From positions 62,001 to 126,000 of the forward strand of contig JACEFZ010028317.1 of assembly GCA_014155875.1 (NCBI GenBank): DNA of 64,000 nt, given 5' to 3'. The DNA comes from Cepaea nemoralis (taxonomy: Eukaryota; Mollusca; Gastropoda; Stylommatophora; Helicidae). Both the position numbers and the translations under genes were made by a program. Positions 45,495 through 57,006 of this stretch are shown piece by piece (positions within the stretch are counted from its first letter, which is position 1; each line of letters starts with the position of its first letter). The notes under the pieces were generated by a model that saw nothing but the letters and a program-made list of their open reading frames with translations, was not told where the DNA came from and searched no databases.

Positions 45495-46240
45495 TATCCT
45501 AGCGCTATAAAAGCCTCTTTTGTATTCTTATTTTGGTATATTTGTCTGTTCTTCCATTATTGTCTAAATTGCTACCTAAGTAAGTGTATGATTTCAAATC
45601 TTGAAGCGAGGCTCCACCCAGGGAGATTGGACAATCTTTTGTCTGATCTATTTTCACCATCCTTGTCATTTTCATATGAACCCTTAAATCTAACCACTGC
45701 GACCTCTCATCCAATGTGTTCAGCACATCCTGCATCTCCTTTACGTGTGATATGGTAGGGAATTGCCATCAGCAAAGTCCAAACTGTCAAGCCGCTCCAT
45801 CGGAGAAGTCCATTGAATTCTGTTTCTGGCAGCACGCCTCAGCAGCCTTCACAATCCAAGCCACAGTCAGTAAGAACAATAGAGGTGACAAAGTCTGACC
45901 CCAGCCTTCACTTTTAATGCCTCTGCCAGATTTCTGTGACAATGGACTCTAACCTCATGTCTCTGTATGTTGCTTTGTACAACCATTAGTGGGGACCAGG
46001 GATGGAGTTATCCCTCTCCATAGCACAAAGCCTGGACTGAATTCTAGAGACCATGTGTTGCCCATTCAGCATGATCTCTCTCTTGGCCTGCCTAGTTTAC
46101 TCCAGAGGAAAAGTAACACCAATACATCTGGAACAAGACAAGCTGCAGAAGTTGCCAGATCAACAAAGCAGTACTCTCCGCCTGTCAGAGCTTCGATCAT
46201 AGACTAGTTGCTGATCATGGCTGAGGGCCTGGTCTGTCTT
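45495..46240 (-). mobile_element. LINE RT fragment (SYTYLGSNLDNNG family)
   Basis: Minus strand. A degenerate palm with TLSPLLFLLTVAWIV (about 45890) and a DFSDG remnant of the FADD active site (about 45810) comes first. Then LNTLDERSQWLDLRVHMKMT, IDQTKDCPISLGG and LKSYTYLGSNLDNNGRTDK end near 45505. Several stops. This family differs from the RTE-like LINE copies nearby. Confidence 0.65.
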
Positions 46241-47112
46241 GCCATGACATTTAGTCATTAGGTTGCATTTTCTTGCACCAGAATAAGTCGTGTACCCTCC
46301 CAATTTCGCTTCTTCACCCAAAGTTGTTGGCATAATGTAGGGTGTCAGGTTTCGAGAGTGCCGCCCAAATAATATCTTTATTATTTTGATGTAATTGTGT
46401 ATTCTTTTATATGTGTAGGTATCATTTAGATTATTCTTAAACTACAGTGGGCAAGAAAAAGATTCAGAATGGTCAGGCAAGAGCCGGGCCAAGGGAAGAA
46501 ATTCAAAGGCAAGTCATTTACAATGACATCTTTTCATTTTTTAAAATAAAATATAACTATCTGACCATCTTTGTGAAAGTGGCAATGAAATTTACTAAGC
46601 CAAAACACATAAAATTGAATTTGAAAACACTGAGGTGTTGTAAAGGCCTTGTAGTTTTTTCATTCAACTGCAAACAAAGGAGATGTGAACGCAGGACTTT
46701 CAGAGCATGAGACACATTACTTGACCACTTCATCACAGAGACCTCCCTAGGAAAGAAAGGTGGAGAGTAACAGAACTAGTTAGCTGATCCTAATTATGCC
46801 ATGACCTGCTATGTGTGTAAGCCTTACACTTCATATCTCTTTACTTGTTTTCCTTTGAGTATTCTGAATGTCTGCAAATTATATGAGACTTACTGCTTGT
46901 GTGCATTTTCCACTCAGTTTATTGGTTATATTGCGTTAATTGTCGCAAAATATACTAAATATATTTTACAAAATGGCTAACAGCTCTATCCCTATAATAT
47001 TGTTATTTTTACAGTTATCATTGGTGTCAACCCTTTTTTATCATCAGGGAAGAAGACTTACTCTCTTGATAAAAAGGAAAAAGAAACTGATGACACAGCG
47101 AATTACCAAAGG
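46241..47112. other. Unassigned DNA
   Basis: No gene or repeat family recognised; short frames lack domains. Confidence 0.35.
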
Positions 47113-47200
47113 TTTGTTGGTTGGTAGGTTGATGGGTTGGTTGACTGATTGGGTGGTTAGTTGGTTGATGGGTTGGTTGACTGATTGGTTGGTTGGTTGT
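47113..47200. repeat. (GGTT)n-like repeat with a 44-bp duplication
   Basis: GGTTGATGGGTTGGTTGACT occurs twice, near 47128 and 47164, within GGTT-rich DNA. Confidence 0.75.
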
Positions 47201-47544
47201 GAATCCTCTGGAAGACTGAGTTTTAACTCTTAAGTCTAATAGTTTGACATGCCAGGCACCTGAGTTAAAAACAGGGTTTGCATCTTTTGGAGTAAAGTTT
47301 GGTGTAGAGACATTTCCTCATCAGTTAACAAAGTATCATCTTCAGCTCTCCTTCCCCTCTCTGACTCAGAAACCAGTGAGTACTGCAAGACTGGTACTGG
47401 AACTTGACATCTACAGAGAATGTACCCAGGTCGTGACTCAACACTGCACAAACAGACTGGCTGGGTTTAGGCTCAGGTTGTTCTTTCCTCTACAGGTTCT
47501 AGGTGTTTCGTGGTCAAGACTCCAATTCTCTGCTGAGAAAGAAT
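47201..47544. other. Unassigned DNA before the LINE end
   Basis: A frame across 47244-47693 merges unrelated sequence with LINE sequence read out of frame. No domain seen before 47545. Confidence 0.35.
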
Positions 47545-47745
47545 TTATCAAAAGCATTGGAGAACATGACAACAGGAAAGATCAAGGGGAAGAGAGACAG
47601 AGGCAGACCAAGAGAAATTATGCTGGATGGACTGAGATGGTGGCATGGAGGAATATCTTCAGCAGAGTTGATCCAGAGCACCAAAGACTGTGATCTGTGG
47701 AGAGACATGAATGTCTACGCCAGCTGGCAAGACAGCTGATGATGA
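47545..47745 (+). mobile_element. RTE-like LINE extreme C-terminus with ATG tail
   Basis: The frame 47503-47739 gives LENMTTGKIKGKRDRGRPRE, MLDGLRWWHGG, then CDLWRDMNVYASWQ and a stop, followed by GATGATGATGAC. This is the best-preserved terminus of the ATG-tailed family in the window. Confidence 0.75.
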
Positions 47746-47844
47746 TGACATGGAGAACATTGGGGAGTACTTGAAGCCATCAAACCTTTGTTGTTGCATT
47801 CCCTTGCAAGAGATTTGCAATCGACCCAGGGTTGATGTTTCAAG

Positions 47845-47895
47845 GCAATATTACGTTCATTAGTTTGCCATTACTGTCTGAACGAGAAGTCAATA
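47845..47895 (-). repeat. SINE S1 fragment
   Basis: AATATTACGTTCATTAGTTTGCCATTACTGTCTGAACG matches the S1 core in reverse complement (the block is quoted here in two overlapping parts: TTACGTTCATTAGTTTGCC and CATTACTGTCTGAACG). Confidence 0.5.
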
Positions 47896-48039
47896 TTTAT
47901 GTCCAACTTAATGCCAAAGTTGAACACCCCACCCTGTCATTAGTGCACTGGAAGCTTTAAGAGTGAGCACTCTTAACCTTTTAACCACATAGGTGTATAT
48001 CATTTAATGCCAAGCAACGCTTTCTTCAGCCCGCAATGC

Positions 48040-48096
48040 AGAAATAGACTGAGCCATATGGGGTAAAACCTGGTGCATTGAAGTTGATTAAACCCC
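48040..48096 (+). repeat. SINE S2, 3' end
   Basis: GAAATAGACTGAGCCATATG and CTGGTGCATTGAAGTTGATT match the 3' end of the S2 copy at 23140-23370. Confidence 0.45.
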
Positions 48097-48539
48097 CTTT
48101 AAAAAATTATTAATTTACAGCTAAATATGTAAGAAATCCATACCCACCCAAGGCACACCTTACTGGTAGTCACTGCTCCCCATGCAGCATAAGTTGAGAA
48201 CCACTGTCATAGAGAATAACTGATGACTGTATCATGATATCCCAGAGATAAAATATAACACATCTGCATTGTATTTTGCACAGGTTCAGATGACGGGCAG
48301 ACTGGGACAAGCCTTGACTGAGATCATTTTGGAAAACAAGAAAGCAGACAGAAGTCTTGGTGATGTTTTCTAAAAGAATAACTGCCAAAAAGTTACAGTA
48401 AGTAAAAATGTTTTTCATCTCTGATCTTGGTTTGAATGTATTTTATTTCAGAGCATAGTTTTCTCCTCCTCCTCGGCCTTGTCTTCCTCCTCATCCTTGT
48501 CCTCCTCCTCTCTTTATCCATCATTGGGGCATAGATAGA
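48097..48539. other. Unassigned DNA with CTC-rich patch
   Basis: CTCCTCCTC runs at about 48461-48515. No gene. Confidence 0.4.
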
Positions 48540-49490
48540 AAGTTTTCTTAATTCTAACAATATATATATTGATGGGAAAGATTTAAGAATAATAACGAAT
48601 ATTTACTGGAACCAAGTAGCAGCAATTAAAATAGGAAATAAAGAGGGTAGTTACAAACAGATTAAGCTAGGCTAACGACAGGGGTGTGTCTTGTCACCGG
48701 ATCTCTTCTCCCTATATAGCAAAGTAATGATGAGTGAGATCAAAGAGAAGCCAGGAATACTAGTTGGAGGTTATAATATAAATAATATACGCTATGCAGA
48801 TGACACAGTATTGGTGGCAGATAATGCAACAGACCTACAACAATTGTTGTACATTGTAGTAACAGAGACTGCACAGAAAGGACCCTCCTTGAATATCAAG
48901 AAAACAGTAACAATGGTGATATCAAAGTAAATCGTGACACCAAAATGTGACAGAAATAGAAGTTGAAATTCTTAACCAAGTGGATCATTTTAAATACCTA
49001 GGGGCATTTATGCCGGCTTCGTGGCTTAGAGGTTATGACTTTTCTCCGTAATCTCGTAGGTAACGTGATGACGGTTCAAATCAGCAGTGGTTCGAATCAC
49101 ATCGGTAACTTACGGGGTATGTGAGCCGGCCGCTCAGAAAGCAATGGCAAACTACTGAGCGTAATCTTGCCAAGAGATCAACATACAGCTGAACGATGCT
49201 GGTGTTGACAGCTAAGTCCTGTAAAGGATATGCTAAAAAAAAAGGGGGGGGGGGGGGGCATTTATAAAATCAGATGGAAGATGTACAACAGAGATTAAGA
49301 GCAGAATAGGGCAGGCAAAAGCTGCATTTCATAAAATGAAGAGTATCTTATGCAATAAGTCGCTATCGAATGTAAGAAAGAGAGTCTAAAAATGCTATAC
49401 AGAACCAATTTCCCTTTGGCACCCAATCTTGGAATGTAAATGACAAATTGAAAACTTAGAACAGACGATTAAACCCCCCTTTGAAACTAC
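48540..49490 (+). mobile_element. RTE-like LINE RT fragment interrupted by a SINE
   Basis: Conceptual order: YIDGKDLRIITNIYWNQVAA (about 48567), RQGCVLSPDLFSLYSKVMMS (48674) after an in-frame TAA, the catalytic IRYADDTVLVAD (48787-48822), LNIKKTVTMVISK and stop (48930). It then continues DHFKYLGAFI, interrupted by a SINE at 49011, and resumes SDGRCTTEIKSRIGQAKAAF at 49270. Sequence is recognisable to about 49470, where the poly(C) tract starts. 5'-truncated and inactive. Confidence 0.78.
49011..49254 (+). repeat. Full-length tRNA-derived SINE (S1) with 10-bp duplication
   Basis: Flanked by GGGGCATTTA (49001-49010 and 49255-49264). The head TGCCGGCTTCGTGGCTTAGAG has an A-box (TGGCTTAGAGG), and GGTTCAAATC and GGTTCGAATC are B-box matches at 49074 and 49089. 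The core AGCCGGCCGCTCAGAAAGC and terminal GTCCTGTAAAGGATATGCT precede A9 and a G-run. It is the reference copy for the family here. Confidence 0.85.
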
Positions 49491-49500
49491 TGTTGCACCC

Positions 49501-49763
<263 letters not shown>

Positions 49764-49772
49764 AAAAAAAAA

Positions 49773-50408
49773 TTGCTGGATCACTAGGAAATCAGTCTAA
49801 AACAATGTCCTGACAATAGATATGACCATGAAAGTAATAATCTGCCCTAATGGAGCAATTTGTTTAGAAAATTGAAATAGCTCAAAATTGAGAAATTTCA
49901 ACAGGTCGCCGGTCATGGAATTTCCTCAAAAAATTAATGTTGCTGGATCACTAGGAAATTAGTTTAAATCAATGTGCTGACACTGAAATTTCAACAGGTT
50001 GCTGGTCATGGATCTTTCCACAAAAATCAAAGTTGTTGGATCACTTAGATATGACCGGTCATTGATTTTTCATGTGACACTAGATATGACTATAAAAGTT
50101 GACCTGTTGAAATTTCTCAATTTTCAGCTATCACATTCTTTCCAAAAACTATCTGTTCTAATGAAGCAATTTTTTGGAAAAATTGAGATAGCTCAAAATT
50201 GAGAAATTTTAACAGGTCATGGATTTTTCCCAAAACATTAAAGTTGCTGGATCACTAGGAAATCAGTCTAACACAATGTGCTGACATTAGATATGACCAT
50301 AAAAGTAATAATCTGCCTAAATGGAGCAATTTTTTTTTGGAAAAATTTAGATAGCTAAAAATTTAGAAATTCCAACAGGTCGCCGGTCATGGATTTTCCC
50401 CCCAAAAT
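49773..50408. repeat. Old tandem repeat, four unequal units
   Basis: Units start TTGCTGGATCACTAGGAAAT at 49773, 49940, 50033 (TTGTTGG variant) and 50244. They share GATATGACCAT-AAAGTAAT, AGATAGCTCAAAATTGAGAA and CAACAGGTCGCCGGTCATGG blocks. Unit lengths range from 93 to 211 bp because of internal deletions and an inverted piece near 50105-50130. Confidence 0.75.
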
Positions 50409-50411
50409 GTA

Positions 50412-50990
50412 ATTAATGTATGCATGTACGTGTTTATGGATGTGTGCATGTATGAATGCATGCGTGTATGGATGTATGTGTATAGGGATGTACGCGTGTA
50501 TGGATGTACACATTTATGGATGTACGCATGGATTGATGTACTAAGTATGCATGCATGCATGCACACACACATGCACGCATGTATACATGCATGCGTTCAT
50601 GCTGTGCGTCCGTCCGTGTGTGTATGTATGCATGTATTTGTGTATGTATGTATTGATGTATGTAGGTAGATATGTATGCATTGATGGATGGATGACTGGC
50701 TGGCTAGCTGGCTGGCTGCTGAGTTAGTGGGTGTTTCGGTAAGTGGATTAGTGACTGGCTTGATGGGTGACTGAATGGATGGATTGAAATATGCATGTAT
50801 GCTTGATGGTATGTATGCATGTCACGCGCATGTGAGTTCCTGCCTGTCTGTATGTATGTGTATGTCTGTATGTCTGTCTATGCCTCTGTGTCTGTCTGTC
50901 TATGTTTAAATGTCTGTCTGTCTATTTCTGTAAATCTGTCTGTCTATGTATGTCTATGTGTATGTCTGTATGTATTGCCAGATAGCGATT
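50412..50990. repeat. GTAT/GCAT- and TCTG-rich simple repeats
   Basis: GTATGCATGTACG-type, TGGATGGATG, GGCTGGCTGG and TGTCTGTCTATG-type repeats in succession. Open frames are repeat artefacts. Confidence 0.85.
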
Positions 50991-51979
50991 GCACAAATCA
51001 AATCAAATGATGCGGAGAAGATAACAAGGAAAAACCCAAGTGTATAGTAAAGTAGATGGTGCACGAAGAACCAGGGAAACAGGATGCGTCATGGATTGTG
51101 AACCTGACAACGGGAATATACGCTGTGACTTTCATCAAGCAGATCGGTTGTGTTTCTAAGTTCGAGAAGGACTAAGGCGGCTTCTGAAGAGATAGAAGGC
51201 TGGCAGTGGGACCTATTCAAGGATGTGGATAGCCTATGACATATCTGGAAAAGCGCAATGGATTTTCTAAAGGCGGGAAAACGCTAGACGACAGATTCGG
51301 ATGAGAACGACAGAGAGGACGAATTGGAAGAACACTAAGGGAGAATGAAGGTTACTGAATGTTCATAGGGAAAAGGCGAGGCTGGATATCAAATATCAAG
51401 GTTAGTGTAATATAGGAATTAGGCCCTTCTCGGCAGCACGAGAAACTAATTCAACTGCTAACTAGTATATGTGACTGTGTTGCAAATTCCAGATTAAAAA
51501 CAGATATTAACTTTTCCTCGAGCGTCGACATTGTAATTGGTTCCTGTTCGCCAGTCATGTTCTTTACAAGTTGATTTTCACCGTTTCGTCAACGAGCCAC
51601 ATGCCTTTTTGTTAGTAAATTCAATTAGAGGATCATGGCTTTACACTGAAGAAAAGGAGGACTAACAAGTTGGCATGTATGTCGGCATATGTCTATATGG
51701 CTGTCTGTGTCTTGTCTGTATATCTGTGTACATATGTAGGTCTGTCTGCATATGTCTGTTTGTATGTCTGTCTCTCTGTCCATTCGTCTGTCTTATTTTT
51801 CGCCTTTGTATTGTTTCTTGTTTCAGCATTTAAATGATTTAATATGTTATGTGTGAAGATTTTTATTGTCGTTAATATAACCCTGTTTCTCTATTGCGCA
51901 CATTTTCTATAGGTGAAATTTGCCTATCCCGGGAATTTTAATGAAAGCAGCTATTACGTGGCAGAAGTAGTATCACTCA
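50991..51979. other. Unassigned DNA
   Basis: TCTGTATGTC repeats at about 51670-51800. A 31-codon frame after a TTTTCTATAG acceptor-like site at 51912 (VKFAYPGNFNESSYYVAEVV) is noted but unsupported. Nothing else seen. Confidence 0.35.
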
Positions 51980-54445
51980 AGGACATTGTGGACATGGAGG
52001 AGTCTTAACCACAAGATCATAAATCAGATTGATTACATTCTCATCAACAGAAGATTTGGAAATGCCTTACAAGTCGCAAAAAAGATAACCAAGCGCAGAC
52101 TGTAACATAAATCATAGATTAATCATAAACAATATACATATACAATTATAGAAGGTCAAATATACACCAAGAAACAAACAATTTTATCAACGTGCACTGA
52201 AGAGTGAGGAGATAAACGATAAATTCAACGTAGAGGTAAAGAACAGATTTGATTCATTGTCCGATCAGGAAATATTATTTTAAGAAGTCAACGACCAATA
52301 CGAAATATTAAATAAATCAGCCAGCCAAGCTGCAAAAACAACTATCCCAAAAATCAAAATAATGGGATGTAAGAAATGAATGGCGAAGACATCTTACAAC
52401 TCATGGAAATAAAAAGAAATAAGAAAGATAGCCATTAACAATATGAAGAGATTCACAGGAAAATTAGGAAATTGTGCTAAAAGGCAAAAGATGCATGGCT
52501 TGAGAAAAATTGCAGGGAAATTAAACACGACACAAGGAATACTATATTAATGTACATAAAACTAATTACATTACTAACAAAAGAACGCACACATTGACGG
52601 GGTGCCTCAAAACCAAAGATGGCAAAATCATAATAGAAAAAGATCAGATGTTACATGTGTGGTTGGATTATGTGATACAAGAGAAGACCAGTATAATATT
52701 TGGAATAATAATGATGGACCATCAATTTTGAAGATGGAAGTTCAGAATGCTCTTACCCATATGAAACCTGTTGGGTCCAGACAGTATGGTCAATGTCTTA
52801 GAAGAATATGGAATAGACCAGGTTACCAGACAGCTGAACACAAACTACTGGAGATGTACATCCTGAATTGTGTAATTCTGTATTTATTGCAATCCCGAAG
52901 AAATCAGGGGCTTTGGAATGTGATCAACATCGAACAATAAGCATAATGAGCCACATCACGAAGATTTTGCTAAGAATTAGAATTATCATGCAAAGAGTTA
53001 GGAAGAAAATACAACCTGAAATAGGAGAAGAACAATGTGGGTTTGAGGAGGCAAGGGTACAGTAGATGCTGTGTATATGCTGAGAACATTAATTGAAAGT
53101 TCTATAGAAGTAAACAAAGACCTACACCTTTGTTTTATTGACTATACAAAGGGTTTTGATAAAGTAAGGCATGTCAACATGATGAAGATGCTTGCAGATC
53201 TACAAATTGATGGGAAAGACCTTTTTTTTTTTTTTTGTTCGCATATCCTTTACAGGACATTGCTGTCAACAACAGCATCTTTCAGCTGATTGTTGATTTC
53301 TTGGCAAGATTACGCTCAGTAGTTTGCCATTGCTTTCTGAGCGGCCGGCTCACATACCCTGTAAGTCACCAACGCGGTGAGAACCGCTACTGATTCTCAC
53401 GCAATTTACGTTCCTCACATGGATATACGGGATTACGGAGAAAGTGGAAAAAGACCTTAGACTTGTATAAAACATATTGGAAGCAACAAGCTGTGATAAA
53501 GAGTGATAATGAAGTAGATCAATATTAGTCTATAAAAAGAGATGTGCAATGTCTCTAGATCGTATTTCACTATACTGTTAAAATATTTTCAGAAATTTAT
53601 ATGATATGAGAGGAATCACCATTGAGGCACGTAACATCAATAACATTAAATATGTCGATGATACATTGTTGATTGTGGACAATAAGAAGAATCTAGAATA
53701 TTTAGTAGATGTGGTTGTTGCACACAGTGAACAATTAGGATGAGAATTAAATTGTAAAAAGACACAGATTATGGTCGTCGCTAGGAAGAAAGAAATACCA
53801 CAATGCAATATACATGTAAATAGGAATGTTCTTAAACAGGTAAATCGGTACAACTTTCTCGGAACAGTCATAATATCTGATGGGAGATGCCTTGAAGAGA
53901 TTAGAACAAGAATCGCAGTGGCGAAGATAGCCTATTGCAAGATAGAAAACATACTGATCAAAAAAAAAAAAAGATGTTAGACGCAACGAGAAAAAAAAGA
54001 GTGTTGAAATACTACATTGAACCTGTTATTTTGTGTGGATTTGAAGCGTGGACAATGAGCAGGTACACTGAAAAGTATCTAATGGCTGTGGAAATGTGGT
54101 TTCTGAGGAAAATAAAAGAATGCTATGGACAGACAGAAAAACCAATGACCAAGTTCTACAAGAAACAAAAGAGAACCGCAAAATGATTAGAGAAATTAGA
54201 TGTAGACAGTCACAATTGTTGGACACGTTATGAGAATAAATAAATTGGAGACCTTGGTGAAACCTGGCAAGATTGAGGAGAAAAGACAAGTAGAAGGCAG
54301 AGAAGTAAATATCCTGGATGGCTTGGTCACGTGGTGTGGTCGAGACAAAAACACTGAGCTGATCCACGACTCTGATGATCGAGTGAGATGGCGAAACATG
54401 ACCTCCCACGCTTATCGCCATGGGTATATAATTATGATGATCTGC
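51980..54445 (+). mobile_element. RTE-like LINE, longest copy, interrupted by a SINE
   Basis: Conceptual order: endonuclease end TWRSLNHKIINQIDYILINR (about 51990-52050), a linker, RT N-terminal motifs IAIPKKSGALECDQHRTISI (about 52878) and EEQCGFEEARV (53025), palm motif A LHLCFIDYTKGFDKVRHVNM (53130), and IDGKD before the SINE. After the SINE come RITIEARNI-like sequence and the active site IKYVDDTLLIVD (53645-53680), NRYNFLGTVIISDGR (53850), ILCGFEAWTMSRYTEKYLM (54030), LETLVKPGKIEEK and WRNMTSHAYRHG. It ends near ATTATGATGAT. Stops and frameshifts throughout. YVDD replaces the usual YADD. Confidence 0.8.
53224..53449 (-). repeat. SINE S1 inserted in the LINE RT gene
   Basis: T-run (reversed A-tail) at 53222-53236, then GCATATCCTTTACAGGACAT and the reversed core ending near ATACGGGATTACGGAGAAAG. 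A 9-bp duplication AAAGACCTT flanks it (53215-53223 and 53450-53458). The LINE frame resumes on the other side. Confidence 0.85.
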
Positions 54446-56880
54446 ATATTCCTTAAGCACTTGGTATGAAAGTGCTGCATTGTATATGTTTCTAGGTATT
54501 CTCACTCCACTATTCTACTCCATAGGGTTATATGAATAATACATAGTTTTCTTGCTACATTAAGTATTACAAACATTGTCTTCTATACACTGCACTTGTC
54601 TTATAGGATACCAAACGTAGTGAAATTTCACGAAAATAGTTCAGTGGTGTTTATTGACCTGTACACCTGAGTGTTATTTTCTGTGCCCATCTTATGTTTC
54701 TCGCATGCTTTTTTTTTTTACGTTCACTCGCTGTGAACTAGAACGTGATCCATACTCGTGCTACAACTACAAGTAATTGTTGCTACTGGGGAATGCATTG
54801 GATATGTTTGCATGTGAATTAGCTTTCTGTTTTACCAGTGTACCTCGCCATCAGGTGAACCAACCCTGACTTTTTAGTTACTTGTATTCCCGGGAAGGTT
54901 AACCCGGTCAACAAATGCCAGCAGAAGTCAGATGTGTCCGCCTTACAGCGCAAGAATGCAGCTCTGCTGTGAACAGGTGTCACGAACTTTGTTGGTTCGC
55001 CTTGTGACATTTTGCTTCCTGGTGAAATTTGGTGGTTGAAGGGCAAGAACCACTAAATTACTCACTCCAGACCATAGCGATTGCTCACCCTTGGTCGAGT
55101 TTCTAGAAACTGCCAGAAAGCGGTTTCCGGGAAAAGAGTTCAGTCAATACTGACTGCGCATGTCGCGTGCGCAGGGGCAGCTGCGGGCCCGGCAGACAGA
55201 GGCGGAGTTGAATTTTGGCAGTGCTGGTGACCACACGCTATACATCATGGTGTAATTTTCGGATGGAGAGCTGGGCTATGGATGTTTTCAAAGTGTTTAG
55301 AGATACTCGACATCAAGTCTCGATGATTTACAGCTACTCCATCATGGCAACAGGCACGACCATCCATCTGAAGGTAGGGGTAATCTATTAGTTTGTTAAA
55401 GCGGAGTCGGTAAACGGTGACCTGCGAGAGATCGGTGGCGTGTACCAAGCGTGGCGCGCAAGTGGGTCAAGTGTGAACAGTTAACTAGTGGGCCTGGCTT
55501 TAAACCTGTTGTAAACGCGTATTTACCAGCAGTGTCAGACAAAGAGACTTCTTATGCTAGCGGGGCACGGCTTACTCACAGCCATTGTAGGTTGGGTTAG
55601 ATGAGTTCAGGGCATTGAGACCTTTGGTTTGAGTTCACACATGGCCCAGCTCACTCGAGCGTAATTGAAGCCGGAATGGCCGACGCGTTACCGGACGGGA
55701 ACCGGAAGTAGATTAAGGAGTCAAATAGACTAGGGCATGCAATATATCTATGAACTCGGGTGACTAAGATGAAGCTAATGCACTGGACAGCAGCAATATT
55801 GGAGGTCAAGTCAAGGTCGTATCGTGAGTCTAAGGTCGTGTCACGTTGTGGGGCGACCACTGGCTTTTCTTCTTGGCTTTCCTCACATCTGTCTTTTAAG
55901 TAGTATCCCTCGACGGAATACCAGCTTAATATATAGTGGATTCCTGAGAGGTTGACAACGGGGAAAGTGACCGATGCGACAGGGCTGTTCATGGTGAACA
56001 GTGACACCGTTCTAAGTGCCCTGACCCGGGACAAGGGATGGGGGAACGGGGTGTGGATTTCTGCTACAGGGGGATCACCCTGTATATTCTATTGGATATT
56101 TTGAATACATTGTACCTGCGGCACGATACCACATCATCGCTGGCGGGGAGTGGGAAGGTGAACCAGGGAGATTGAGGAGAACCGGAGGGGGTTCAGATTC
56201 ACTGCCATCGGCCCTACTTCAGGGCCATTCTGCCTACTAGTACATCTAATTCACTAACCATATATGTTATGTAGAAGTCTTTCAGGATAGGACAACCTCT
56301 CAGACACCAGAGACCAACAACCTCAGCCCAGCTATACTCCAGTCCAGTGAAGATGATGCAGTTAGACAGCTGCCTGTCCGGTCCTAATCCCAGTTCATCC
56401 TCGGCATCTGGGACCAGCCAGTGAGGGAGTTGGGTCCCTTATGTAAAGGGTCCACCCAGCTGAGTAAACGTGGTACGAGTGTATACGCTTGTGGTAAGTT
56501 TGATTCACGAGGCTCTCACCGAGTGTTGTCCTCCACAGGTTCTACCTTTATGAGAGCTGAGTGATGATCTGGTGACGGGTCCAGTGATAGGGACCAGGGC
56601 AAGTGACAGTGTGAGCAGTCCTGGGGCACCACTACGAAGTCGAGGTGTACCTACTGCAGAGAGCTACATCTCAGTATTGGACCAGCTACCCCTTTGCCAT
56701 CTACACTTATAGTATACCAGTATTGTTCACCAGGACATCTACCTTTTGTCATAAACTATGAGCCTACGTCAGGCAAGTACCTTGATGTTGTAATTTTCCC
56801 AGCTGTGAAGATGACTGACTGACTTACCGCCAGCTAGAAACAATGTCCCCGTTATCAAGTGCCTAATCAACTTGGCTTAT
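54446..56880. other. Unexplained DNA
   Basis: Comparatively GC-richer and less repetitive than its surroundings. A 127-codon minus frame (55651-56034) has no recognisable domain. Some stretches (CACGAACTTTGTTGGTTCGC near 54977) look element-like, but I could not match termini. Possible low-copy transposon or unannotated gene region. Confidence 0.3.
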
Positions 56881-57006
56881 GATTCTGCTGAGTAACTACC
56901 TGAACTGTGATATCAGCATCCTGATTCTGCTGATTAACTACATGAACGGTAATATCAGCGTTATGATTCTATTGAGTAACTACCTGAACTGTGACAGCAG
57001 TGTTAT
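56881..57006. repeat. 42-bp tandem repeat, three units
   Basis: Units start GATTCTGCTGAGTAACTACC (56881), GATTCTGCTGATTAAC (56923) and GATTCTATTGAGTAAC (56965). Confidence 0.88.

Noticed and set aside
47244..47693. 149-codon frame as a gene
   Set aside because: The second half is LINE C-terminus read in the wrong frame; the first half has no domain.
51912..52008. Terminal exon encoding VKFAYPGNFNESSYYVAEVV after an acceptor-like site
   Set aside because: Only 31 codons, no partner exon, and its end overlaps the start of a LINE.
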